A DNA stretch of 6,010 bases, from contig QAML01000083.1 in NCBI GenBank assembly GCA_003150315.1, positions 1 through 6,010 on the forward strand. Direction: 5' to 3'. Position numbers and translations under genes: made by a program. This document shows positions 1-5,792 of the stretch, one piece after another; within the stretch, counting starts at the first letter, position 1, and each line of letters opens with the position of its first letter. The notes beneath the pieces were generated by a model that did not search any database, was not told where the DNA came from, and worked only from the letters and a program-made list of their open reading frames with translations. The DNA comes from Prevotellaceae bacterium (GTDB taxonomy: Bacteria > Bacteroidota > Bacteroidia > Bacteroidales > Bacteroidaceae).

Positions 1-9
1 AAGTGACGC

Positions 10-41
10 AAAACAGCCCGGACTTCAATCGTCCGGGCTGT
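10..41 (-). terminator. Rho-independent terminator of the tetR-surface protein unit
   Basis: A perfect 11-bp inverted repeat (ACAGCCCGGAC at 13-23, GTCCGGGCTGT at 31-41) encloses a 7-base loop. Read on the minus strand the 3' arm runs into TTTT and then GCG, so it has the stem and a short U tract of an intrinsic terminator. It lies about 80 bases past the stop codon of the minus-strand surface-protein gene, which is where a terminator is expected. The U tract is short, so termination efficiency may be moderate. Confidence 0.75.
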
Positions 42-51
42 CTGCCTCGCA

Positions 52-120
52 GAGCGCACAATACAGGGCTTGCCCTGTATAGAAGTGCGCCCTTGTAATC
101 AAGGGATTCTTTGTGCGCTC
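52..120. repeat. Multibranched palindromic element (nested inverted repeats)
   Basis: A perfect 9-bp outer inverted repeat (GAGCGCACA 52-60, TGTGCGCTC 112-120) encloses two perfect inner hairpins. One is ATACAGGG 61-68 with CCCTGTAT 73-80 around CTTG; the other is CCCTTG 90-95 with CAAGGG 100-105 around TAAT. Together they make a three-way junction of about 69 nt. A competing stem (GCGCAC 54-59 with GTGCGC 85-90) is also possible. The outer arm abuts the stop codon (121-123) of the surface-protein gene, and a terminator follows downstream. It could be an RNA 3' UTR structure or a small palindromic mobile or REP-like repeat; the sequence alone does not decide. An open reading frame on the plus strand here is a by-product of the palindromes and the antisense frame. 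Confidence 0.7.
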
Positions 121-3054
121 TTATTCGCCGCCCAAGCAGCGGAACAGGAAGGTCACGATCTGGGCGCGGGTGCAGTCCGCGCCGGGGCTGAAGGTGGTTG
201 CAGTAGTGCCGTCGGTGACGCCGTTGGCCACGGCCCACATGACAGCTTCGCCGTAGTAGCTCTCCAGGTCCACATCAGAGAAGGGATTCTGGAACATCCA
301 CGCGCCCTGCATACCGCCGCCCTGGGCCTGCTCACTGCGGTAGATAAAGGTCATGGCCTGGGCGCGGGTGCAGGTAACGTCGGGGCTGAAGGTCGTACCG
401 TCGCCGGTGCCGGTGGTGATGCCGTTTTCCAGAGCCCAGGCCACCGCCTCGGCATAGTAGGCGTCAGCGGGGACATCGGAAAGGCTGGTCAGGCTCTCCG
501 GCTCGGGGCATCCGGCGGCACGCCACAGGAAGGTGACGATCTGGGCACGGGTGCAGGGGGCGTTGGGAGAGAAGTGTGTATCATCGACGCCGCCGGTGAT
601 GTCGTTCTCAGCAGCCCACAGCACCGCGTCATAGTAGTAAGCGTCAGCCGGGACGTCCACGAAGAAGTTCAGCATGGAGTTATCCTCCATGAAGGTGACA
701 TTGATATTCACCTTGCCTGCGGGCTGGGTGAAGCTGTAGGTGCCGTCGCCGTTATTGATGACTTCCACAGGGTCGCCGTTCTTATCCGTGACAAGGACCT
801 GCTCCACCGTATAGCCAGCATCGGGCTTGGGCGTGATGGTGACGGTGTCGCCCTTCCTGGGGGACTTGGGACTGACGGTCACGGTGCCGTTGTCGGGCTG
901 GTTCACTGTGGGGGCGTAGGTAGGCGTGGAGCTGCCGCTGCCGGTAGAATAAGCGCTGACCGCCACATCAATCGTGATGGATGCGTAATTGGTGTTGTCA
1001 GGAGTGAAAACCATCTGCTCGGTGCCGTCTGCACTCATGACCTTGGTGCTGTCAACCCAAGCAAATGTACCCGTTAGAGGAGTTGTACTGTCAACGCCAA
1101 GGATTTCACCATTCGTAACGGTTGCATCCGCAAGGGTTCTGCCTCTGACTACTCTTGCTGTGGTTTTCTTTGTGGGGTTCTCAGTAGGAGTAGCAGGATT
1201 GATGACCAAACCACCGCTGATGGTTACATCCACCGCTTTATAGGTGTTGTCCTCTGCTCTTGTGATAGTGACATCATAAGAACCAGCGTTGGTGGGATTG
1301 GTTACGGTTTGACCGTTTTGCTTATAGGAGATATCAAAGCCCGTGAGGTCGGTTCCTGTAATCTCAAATGCCTGTACGGAACCATTATAGGTGCAGGTTT
1401 GAGGAGCCGTGTTAAATGTGATTTCGGACTTCTCATCCCACTTGGCATAGAACACCTTATCCTCTGTATCGGTTATGCTGATACTTGTTACAGAGTCACC
1501 GCTGAAATCATTGGCAGCATACCAGCTTACAAACGTATAGCCTGCTTTTACGGGTGTCGGAAGGGTTGCTCCGATGCCATATGTGTATTCAATCAATTCA
1601 GCACAGGAGTCTGCACCATTGGTGTTTAATTCCACATGATAGGTTTTGGGTGTCCACTTTGCAGATAGGGTGATATTCTCAATGACAGGAGTATTGGCAA
1701 AGTCAAATGTGGCGTTGCCGTTGTACCAGCCTACAAAATTATAGCCTACTTTGGTGGGGGCTGTGGGTGCGGTTGCTTTCTGACCTCTGAGAACTTTCTG
1801 CTCATCAACGGTGCTGCCGCCATCACTATTGAAGGTTACGGTTACTTTAGCACTCTCCCTGATTTTATCACAATTTACTGTGCCATAGAATGTTCCACCT
1901 GTGATTTGACCATCACAATTGTCAACAGTGCTATAAAAAATACCTCCATTGATGACAGCACTTGAATTTGCACCACATATCTGCCCATCACGGAATACAG
2001 TAACATTTAATGGGTCAGTATTATCAATTACTGCATTATTGGAACTCAGGTTAACTGTACCTATTACTGTACCTCCGTTGGCATTGAGTTTACTGTTTGA
2101 ACCAATGGAAACCGTGTCATGTAAACTGCTAATAACCTTTCCTGTTTTAGCTGAACTGCTATCTATAAGAGTCAAGGTGCTTGAGTATCTTGGATAAAGT
2201 AATGTGGCTCTATTATTCTGTTCCAACTTATAGCCATTTAAGTCAAGTACAACATTTTGTGTTGGAGTGCTGTCAGTTCCAATATCAATTCTTGTCTCCA
2301 CGGAAATATCTTTGCCCAAATAATAATTTCCGCTGGGCAGAACATAAATGTATGACCCGAGTGAAGACTGCTTGTAATTAGCTTCAAGGATTTCTTTGGT
2401 CAGCTTTGTCCCAACGACCCACTTTGCTGTCAAAGTGATATTCTCGGTTACATGGGTATTGGCAAAGTCAAATTCGGTATTGCCTTTGTACCAACCCTCA
2501 AAAGTATAGCCTTCCTTAGTGGGGGCTGTGGGTTCGGTTGCTTTCTGGCCCTTTAGAACTTTCTGTTCGGTCACAGAACTACCACCATCACTGTCAAAGG
2601 TTATGGTTACTTTGGCACTGTCTATGATATTTCCAGAACCAGTTACCGTCCCATAGAATGTGCCACCCTCGATGATGCCGCCGTTATTTATTACCGTGTC
2701 ATAGAATGTGCCTCCAGAGATTTCTCCATCATTAGTTACTGCACCATGAAATGTGCCACCATGGATTATACTATTGGCATTGTTTACCATGCTATTGAAT
2801 GTACCATTGTATATATGCCCACCACCGATATTGTTTACTGTACTGTTGAATACGCCGCCGTAGATAAAACCATTGGATTGGTTGGTTACTTCACCATTGA
2901 ATGTGCCTCCATTGATAGTTCCAAGGTTATCCACATTCTGAGTAAATTCACCGCTGTCAATGGTGCCAGTGTTGTAAGCGGCATAAGCCACCGTGGGCAG
3001 CATCCCTGCTACAAGACAAAGGGCAAGCAGCAGGCTAAAAATTCGTTTTTTCAT
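121..3054 (-). CDS. Secreted SLH-domain surface protein with InlB B-repeats
   Basis: A 977-residue wall-associated protein, probably an adhesin or S-layer-associated protein; the binding partner is unknown. Residues 1-25 form a signal peptide (MKKR, hydrophobic core, AYA). Residues 30-148 hold seven roughly 16-residue repeats with a GGTF/GGVF-like core, beta-helix-like, and two more copies occur at about 366-393. InlB-type B-repeats (GY.F.GWY ... ITL.AKW pattern) lie at about 149-212, 404-467 and 470-540. Two MBG/Ig-like segments follow at about 545-619 and 620-700, then a 'bacterial repeat' domain at about 714-789 (GYTVEQV ... YSFTQPA). Three C-terminal SLH domains lie at about 795-850, 858-910 and 924-976, each with a TRAQ motif, the usual site of contact with pyruvylated secondary wall polymer. 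There is no LPXTG motif. The start is fixed by AGGAGG (3061-3066) 6 bases upstream. It follows the TetR gene by 18 bases, so it is probably co-transcribed. The SLH-coding end is visibly more GC-rich than the repeat-coding beginning, suggesting domain shuffling. Confidence 0.93.
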   Translation of the reverse strand: MKKRIFSLLLALCLVAGMLPTVAYAAYNTGTIDSGEFTQNVDNLGTINGGTFNGEVTNQSNGFIYGGVFNSTVNNIGGGHIYNGTFNSMVNNANSIIHGGTFHGAVTNDGEISGGTFYDTVINNGGIIEGGTFYGTVTGSGNIIDSAKVTITFDSDGGSSVTEQKVLKGQKATEPTAPTKEGYTFEGWYKGNTEFDFANTHVTENITLTAKWVVGTKLTKEILEANYKQSSLGSYIYVLPSGNYYLGKDISVETRIDIGTDSTPTQNVVLDLNGYKLEQNNRATLLYPRYSSTLTLIDSSSAKTGKVISSLHDTVSIGSNSKLNANGGTVIGTVNLSSNNAVIDNTDPLNVTVFRDGQICGANSSAVINGGIFYSTVDNCDGQITGGTFYGTVNCDKIRESAKVTVTFNSDGGSTVDEQKVLRGQKATAPTAPTKVGYNFVGWYNGNATFDFANTPVIENITLSAKWTPKTYHVELNTNGADSCAELIEYTYGIGATLPTPVKAGYTFVSWYAANDFSGDSVTSISITDTEDKVFYAKWDEKSEITFNTAPQTCTYNGSVQAFEITGTDLTGFDISYKQNGQTVTNPTNAGSYDVTITRAEDNTYKAVDVTISGGLVINPATPTENPTKKTTARVVRGRTLADATVTNGEILGVDSTTPLTGTFAWVDSTKVMSADGTEQMVFTPDNTNYASITIDVAVSAYSTGSGSSTPTYAPTVNQPDNGTVTVSPKSPRKGDTVTITPKPDAGYTVEQVLVTDKNGDPVEVINNGDGTYSFTQPAGKVNINVTFMEDNSMLNFFVDVPADAYYYDAVLWAAENDITGGVDDTHFSPNAPCTRAQIVTFLWRAAGCPEPESLTSLSDVPADAYYAEAVAWALENGITTGTGDGTTFSPDVTCTRAQAMTFIYRSEQAQGGGMQGAWMFQNPFSDVDLESYYGEAVMWAVANGVTDGTTATTFSPGADCTRAQIVTFLFRCLGGE
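1654..1899 (-). repeat. Duplicated GGTF-InlB module, copy B (coding)
   Basis: Residues about 386-467 of the surface protein repeat the GGTFYGTV ... SAKVTVTF ... ITLSAKW module of copy A (2419-2667). The linker between the GGTF repeat and SAKVT differs slightly. A third, more diverged InlB repeat follows directly (residues 470-540) without a GGTF element. Confidence 0.8.
2419..2667 (-). repeat. Duplicated GGTF-InlB module, copy A (coding)
   Basis: Residues about 130-212 of the surface protein: a GGTFYGTV repeat, a linker with SAKVT, then a full InlB B-repeat ending in ITLTAKW. It is closely similar in protein and in DNA to copy B at 1654-1899. Differences are scattered substitutions (for example KEGYTFEGWY here against KVGYNFVGWY in copy B), which points to an older in-gene duplication of a two-part module. 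Confidence 0.8.
2611..2970 (-). repeat. Seven tandem ~16-residue GGTF repeats (coding)
   Basis: Within the surface protein, aligned phenylalanines at residues 37, 52, 69, 86, 102, 117 and 133 mark repeats of 15-17 residues with the form I..GGTF...V.N. On the plus strand this appears as recurring ATAGAATGT/TTGAATGT and CCACC/CCTCC blocks. Short glycine-rich repeats with one buried hydrophobic residue per turn are typical of beta-helical or beta-solenoid stalks; that fold is an inference. Two further copies (F373, F389) precede the second InlB repeat. Confidence 0.8.
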
Positions 3055-3072
3055 GTTGTTCCTCCTATTAAA

Positions 3073-3693
3073 CTAAATTTGATTGGATTTTACTGGTGTT
3101 CCTGAATTCTCTTGGGTGTTGTTGTACTTTGCGATAAAGAGTTCCAATGTTTCTTTGAGTGCTTCTATCTGGGATTTCAAGTAGAACTCATCTTCAAACA
3201 ATGTGTAATGCACACACGCCCGGATTAAAATGAAAATCAATGGTGTCAGCTTTTGATATGGGATACCCAGCTTTGGCTCAAGACTCTTTGCATATTCAGT
3301 ATATCGCTGGTCTACGCCTTTGAAGAATTTTTGACCGTATTCCCTGTACTTCGGATGGGTATAAACCTGATACATCAGGCGGTATTTTTTGCCGTGGGTT
3401 TCCGCCGTCCAGTAAGGGATCTCGTCAATAAACCGCCACAAGTCCTCCACATCCGTGGGGGCCTTGGCCATGAACTCATCCTCCACCTTGCTCATACAGT
3501 ATTCAGTGGATTGGATAATAAGGTCATCCAAGTCCTCGAAATAGGTATAGATCTTCGCGGTGCCGCAGCCGCAATACCGCGCCAGGGCGCGGATGCCTGT
3601 GCCGTGCAGACCCATCTCCGAGAAGCCCTCAAAACACTTTTCCATCATCTCGATCTTTTTCGCGTTCCATTGTGCTTCTGTATAATTCGCCAT
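3073..3693 (-). CDS. TetR/AcrR-family transcriptional regulator
   Basis: A 206-residue protein of normal TetR length. The N-terminal three-helix DNA-binding domain spans about residues 12-58, with the helix-turn-helix GTGIRALARYCGCGTAKIYTYF pattern around 31-52 and a typical recognition-helix ending (KIYTYF) followed by an acidic DLDDLI stretch. The remainder (about 60-195) is helical and would be the ligand-binding and dimerization domain; its ligand cannot be predicted. The start ATG has an AGGGGG-type ribosome binding site (3701-3706) 7 bases upstream and a good promoter at 3732-3760. The stop lies 18 bases before the surface-protein start, and that gene's Shine-Dalgarno sits in the gap, so the two are very likely one operon and this protein may control itself and the surface protein. 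Cysteines at 20, 41 and 43 are notable in the DNA-binding part. Confidence 0.9.
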   Translation of the reverse strand: MANYTEAQWNAKKIEMMEKCFEGFSEMGLHGTGIRALARYCGCGTAKIYTYFEDLDDLIIQSTEYCMSKVEDEFMAKAPTDVEDLWRFIDEIPYWTAETHGKKYRLMYQVYTHPKYREYGQKFFKGVDQRYTEYAKSLEPKLGIPYQKLTPLIFILIRACVHYTLFEDEFYLKSQIEALKETLELFIAKYNNTQENSGTPVKSNQI

Positions 3694-3731
3694 CTGTTCA
3701 CCCCCTCATTCAAACCATTTGTATCGAATAA

Positions 3732-3760
3732 AGTATAGCACATCCATACGGAGAAATCAA
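3732..3760 (-). promoter_or_regulatory. Sigma-A-type promoter for tetR-surface protein unit
   Basis: On the minus strand: TTGATT (3755-3760), a 17-base spacer, then TATACT (3732-3737) with an extended -10 TGC just before it. The transcript would begin near 3725, about 32 bases before the TetR start. An imperfect palindrome, TCCATACGGA (3743-3752), lies in the spacer and a spaced GTAT/ATAC pair overlaps the -10 (3733-3749); either could be an operator for autoregulation, but this is only suggestive. Confidence 0.75.
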
Positions 3761-3774
3761 CAGGACCGCACGGC

Positions 3775-3809
3775 AACTGCTGCTGTTCTCTAACAGACCG
3801 TCAGCAGTT
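3775..3809. terminator. Bulged hairpin between small HTH gene and tetR promoter (possible terminator)
   Basis: AACTGCTG (3775-3782) pairs with CAGCAGTT (3802-3809), and inside it CTGTT (3783-3787) pairs with AACAG (3792-3796) around CTCT, leaving a 5-base bulge. It begins 9 bases after the stop codon of the small HTH gene, so a termination role is plausible, but there is no U tract after it on the minus strand. It may instead be a pause or mRNA-stability structure. Confidence 0.45.
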
Positions 3810-3818
3810 CCTGCGATA

Positions 3819-4055
3819 TTACCGCACCTCCCGACGCTTCTGCCAGACCAAATCATAGCCCAGCACATCGGCCAGCTCCACGGCCTCGGTGTACCGCAGG
3901 GAGCCGCGTCGCAGCTTGCCGGACAGATTGGGGACGCTACTGCTCCAGCCGTGTTCGTCGGCCAGCAGCTCCACCACCTCCGTCATGGTCATACCCTCCC
4001 GGGTGATGTAGGATTTGATCTCATTGCGACAGGTTTCTTCTTTGTTTCTATGCAT
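3819..4055 (-). CDS. Small helix-turn-helix protein (DUF6471-like)
   Basis: A 78-residue protein starting MHRNKEE. The core from about residue 13 (EIKSYITREGMTMTEVVELL) to the end (DVLGYDLVWQKR) looks like a minimal XRE-type helix-turn-helix: a TMTEVVELLADEHGW helix pair followed by the recognition segment VPNLSGKLRRGSLRYTEAVELA. I recall similar small proteins grouped as DUF6471, but that name is from memory. A longer frame could begin at 4121, but that Met has no Shine-Dalgarno, whereas the Met at 4053-4055 has AAAGGA 9 bases upstream. It is monocistronic, with its own upstream region and a hairpin after the stop. A DNA-binding role, perhaps autoregulatory through the palindrome at 4089-4105, is inferred. 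Confidence 0.8.
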   Translation of the reverse strand: MHRNKEETCRNEIKSYITREGMTMTEVVELLADEHGWSSSVPNLSGKLRRGSLRYTEAVELADVLGYDLVWQKRREVR

Positions 4056-4064
4056 ATTGGTAAT

Positions 4065-4070
4065 TCCTTT
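4065..4070 (-). promoter_or_regulatory. Ribosome binding site choosing the internal start of the small HTH gene
   Basis: AAAGGA on the minus strand lies 9 bases before the ATG at 4053-4055. The alternative upstream ATG (4119-4121) has nothing comparable and would place the start upstream of the probable promoter. Confidence 0.6.
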
Positions 4071-4088
4071 CTTTTGTATTCGCTCTAT

Positions 4089-4105
4089 GGTATAATGAGT
4101 GTACC
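4089..4105. promoter_or_regulatory. Palindrome over a TATAAT box (possible operator/divergent promoter)
   Basis: The 17-base sequence GGTATAATGAGTGTACC is an imperfect palindrome, 6 of 8 positions pairing about a central G. On the plus strand it contains a perfect TATAAT with an extended TGG before it (4088-4096), though the -35 region is weak. On the minus strand the same site offers TATACC-type -10 sequences with TTGCTT upstream at a suboptimal distance. It could serve divergent transcription of the small HTH gene and of the structured region to the right, controlled by the HTH protein. The direction is not certain. Confidence 0.45.
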
Positions 4106-4270
4106 GAAAAGCAAGTCCCATTTGCCGCAGAGCGTTGCTTGATCATGGGCGGCCATCCGCTGAAATTGCCGCCCGTGTATCCCTGTTCACAAGGGACACC
4201 TATCGTTTTTGCTGTTCCGCTTGCCTTTTTGTGGTTCGGTGAAAACGCACACGGAACGGCGTACTGTGTT

Positions 4271-4306
4271 CGCTGTCCAGCGCATCGCAGTTTGATATGG
4301 ACAGCG
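4271..4306. repeat. Perfect 8-bp inverted repeat with GTAC flanks
   Basis: CGCTGTCC (4271-4278) and GGACAGCG (4299-4306) pair across a 20-base loop. GTAC occurs at 4261-4264 and again at 4307-4310, extending the symmetry. The next hairpin begins immediately after. A protein binding site or part of a structured origin/leader is possible; no specific function is shown. Confidence 0.6.
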
Positions 4307-4310
4307 GTAC

Positions 4311-4337
4311 AAAAACAGCGGGTTCTTCGCTGTTTTC
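4311..4337. terminator. Bidirectional terminator-like hairpin
   Basis: AAAACAGCG (4312-4320) pairs perfectly with CGCTGTTTT (4328-4336) around GGTTCTT. The A tract before and T tract after give intrinsic-terminator form in both directions. If transcription enters from the TATAAT box near 4091, this would stop or attenuate it about 230 bases on, before the XRE gene. Confidence 0.6.
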
Positions 4338-4522
4338 ACATGGTTTGAAAATAGCTGTGGTTCTTTGCCGCTTTTCCCGAACTCGTTCCTGCCCGGAGGA
4401 TCGCTCCCGGCGTTTCGTCCCCGTTGGTGCGCCGGATGCGTCACTTCGCCGGGGGACATATCCCATTCGGACGGTCATTCGATTTTCAAGGTTCAGGTGT
4501 TGCTACAGGTACAGTTTAACGA

Positions 4523-4568
4523 AAAAATGCGCTCTTTCCCGTATATCCAAGAGGTCGGAAAAGAGCGC
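4523..4568 (-). terminator. Leader hairpin; terminator-like on the minus strand
   Basis: GCGCTCTTT (4529-4537) pairs with AAAGAGCGC (4560-4568), extended by CC/GG across a single bulged A. On the minus strand the stem is followed by A and then six Ts, a good intrinsic terminator for anything transcribed leftward. On the plus strand it lies 37 bases upstream of the XRE ribosome binding site and would be part of that gene's leader, where it lacks a U tract. Confidence 0.55.
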
Positions 4569-4605
4569 AAAACAGGGTGGATTTCCACGCTTAGAGACAG
4601 AAAGA

Positions 4606-4612
4606 AGGAGGG
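4606..4612 (+). promoter_or_regulatory. Ribosome binding site of the XRE regulator
   Basis: AGGAGGG lies 7 bases before the ATG at 4620. It decides the start: the reading frame is open back to 4365, but the upstream part encodes low-quality sequence over the hairpins and has no Shine-Dalgarno. Confidence 0.85.
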
Positions 4613-4619
4613 GTACGCC

Positions 4620-5465
4620 ATGCAGGTGAAACTTACCATACAGGAGCGGTTGAAGGATTTACGTGTGGAACGGGGCCTGACGCTGGAACAGCTTGCGGAG
4701 CAAACCGGGCTTTCCAAGTCCGCCCTCGGCAAATATGAGGCAGACGATTTCAAAGACATCAGCCCATTCAGCATTGTCACGCTGGCAAAGTTCTACGGCG
4801 TGTCCACGGACTATCTGCTGGGTATGACGGAAACAAAAAATCACCCGGACACAGAGCTGGATGCTCTGCATCTGAGTGATGATGCCATAGAAGTATTAAA
4901 GGCGGTAAAGTTCAATCACCGGCTGCTGTCTGAAATGCTGTGCCACAAGGATTTCCAGCGTATGATGCTGGATGCGGAGATTTATGTGGATCGGATCGCA
5001 GATATGCGGATCAACGATATGAACGCCATGCTGGAAGCGGTACGGAAGATGGCCTTGATGAAGCAGGATGGGCAGGATGATCTTTCTACCCGGACATTGG
5101 AGCTGGCCCAGGTGCGGGAGGATGATTATTTCGGTCATGTGCTTGCCGATGATCTGAAAGCGATCCTCCGTGATATTCGGGAGGAACACAGCAACGATAC
5201 CACAACGGCAGACACACCCTCCATCGCAGAGGAAGTTCAGAGCCAGCTGCAGGATGCCATGAACTTTGAGGGCAGCGACGCCGAGAAACAGGCAAGGATA
5301 TTCCTTACGACATTCGGCATTGATTACGACGCCATTACCAAGGAACAATTCATCAATCTCATTGAAGTATTAAAGCTGTCCAAACACATAAAAAGCCCTT
5401 CCAACCAGCGTGGCAAGGCAAAACCGTACCAGCCGCATGGAAAAGGAAAACGGAAACGCAAATAA
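4620..5465 (+). CDS. XRE-family regulator of mobile-element (Tn916/Tn1549) type
   Basis: A 281-residue protein. Residues about 7-68 form a Cro/CI-type helix-turn-helix (IQERLKDLRVERGLTLEQLA, then QTGLSKSALGKYE and the VSTDYLLG end). The remainder is helical and charged, with no recognisable catalytic motif or membrane segment, and ends in a strongly basic tail (KGKGKRKRK) that may add nonspecific DNA contacts. Proteins of this layout are, as I recall, frequent in integrative conjugative elements of gut Firmicutes, where they act as regulators; that assignment is from family knowledge. No integrase, excisionase, relaxase or conjugation gene is visible in this window, so it may be a remnant or the edge of an element. 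It is monocistronic: a long structured leader precedes it and a strong terminator follows 7 bases after the stop. I found no convincing promoter close to the start. Confidence 0.88.
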   Translation: MQVKLTIQERLKDLRVERGLTLEQLAEQTGLSKSALGKYEADDFKDISPFSIVTLAKFYGVSTDYLLGMTETKNHPDTELDALHLSDDAIEVLKAVKFNHRLLSEMLCHKDFQRMMLDAEIYVDRIADMRINDMNAMLEAVRKMALMKQDGQDDLSTRTLELAQVREDDYFGHVLADDLKAILRDIREEHSNDTTTADTPSIAEEVQSQLQDAMNFEGSDAEKQARIFLTTFGIDYDAITKEQFINLIEVLKLSKHIKSPSNQRGKAKPYQPHGKGKRKRK

Positions 5466-5471
5466 ACAGAA

Positions 5472-5514
5472 AAACACGCCATACTCAGCCTTTGAAGCTG
5501 AATATGGCGTGTTT
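5472..5514 (+). terminator. Strong hairpin terminator after the XRE gene
   Basis: A perfect 12-bp stem (AAACACGCCATA 5472-5483, TATGGCGTGTTT 5503-5514) is topped by a further TCAGC/GCTGA stem (5485-5489, 5497-5501) with one mismatch between. A-rich sequence precedes it and TTTCTT ends it, so it can act in both directions. It starts 7 bases after the stop codon. Confidence 0.9.
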
Positions 5515-5721
5515 CTTCGTTGACCAATCCCGTCTGACAGATGCTCATTTCGTGTTATTTGGCTAACACTGTTTTATGAACACCTGACATTAAGCCGGTG
5601 GGTTTTTATTATCCATCTTCCTGCTTCCTGTAAAGAGCGGGAGAAAAAATTGTGATATTGTGACAGGATTTTTGCTGTGTAAGGGAGAGATAAAATATGA
5701 GAAAAGCTTTGCCAAAGTCCC

Positions 5722-5750
5722 TTGAGACTGGAATTTCAGGGTGCTATACT
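5722..5750 (+). promoter_or_regulatory. Sigma-A-type promoter for the secreted protein gene
   Basis: TTGAGA (5722-5727), a 17-base spacer and TATACT (5745-5750) with an extended TGC before the -10: each hexamer differs from consensus at one base. Transcription would start near 5757, giving a leader of about 66 bases. The 10 bases GTGCTATACT match the -10 region of the tetR promoter exactly. Confidence 0.8.
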
Positions 5751-5760
5751 CGACTTCGCA

Positions 5761-5792
5761 GTTCCGGGAGGGGCGGCTGCCCGGCACGGAAC
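5761..5792 (+). promoter_or_regulatory. Stable 5' UTR hairpin
   Basis: GTTCCG (5761-5766) pairs with CGGAAC (5787-5792); inside, GGGC (5771-5774) pairs with GCCC (5779-5782), with an alternative CCGGG/CCCGG stem. It lies right at the predicted transcript 5' end and could protect the mRNA. I do not recognise a known riboswitch consensus in it. Confidence 0.5.

Larger units (their letters stand above)
4122..4619. other. Hairpin-dense region without a convincing gene
   Basis: No frame here has both a ribosome binding site and recognisable protein features. The stretch contains many inverted repeats: 4144-4177 (GGGCGGC/GCCGCCC core), 4180-4196, 4234-4257 (GTTCGGTG/CACGGAAC, one mismatch), 4271-4306 (CGCTGTCC/GGACAGCG, flanked by GTAC on both sides), 4312-4336, 4391-4411 (GCCcGGAG/CTCCcGGC) and 4529-4568. 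Such density is usual for mobile-element leaders, single-strand or transfer origins, or a long structured 5' UTR. With an ICE-type regulator directly downstream, a remnant of a conjugative-element control region is the favoured inference. Confidence 0.55.

Noticed and set aside
70..1077. Long plus-strand frame antisense to the surface-protein gene
   Set aside because: It is opposite a clearly coding SLH gene, lacks a ribosome binding site and shows the Gly/Val/Ala/His-rich composition typical of antisense frames in GC-rich coding DNA.
4200..4478. Minus-strand reading frame of 92 residues over the hairpin region
   Set aside because: It has no ribosome binding site, is low-complexity and Arg-rich, and overlaps several palindromes and other frames; it is better seen as an over-called frame in structured DNA.
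4365..4619. N-terminal extension of the XRE regulator
   Set aside because: The frame is open, but AGGAGGG before 4620 and the start of the helix-turn-helix right after that ATG place the true start at 4620.
4896..5348. Minus-strand 150-residue frame inside the XRE gene
   Set aside because: It is a shadow of a well-supported gene, without its own ribosome binding site or recognisable domain.
5650..5663. TTGTGA direct repeat as a CRP-like site
   Set aside because: The copies are direct rather than inverted and no matching TCACA half-site is present.
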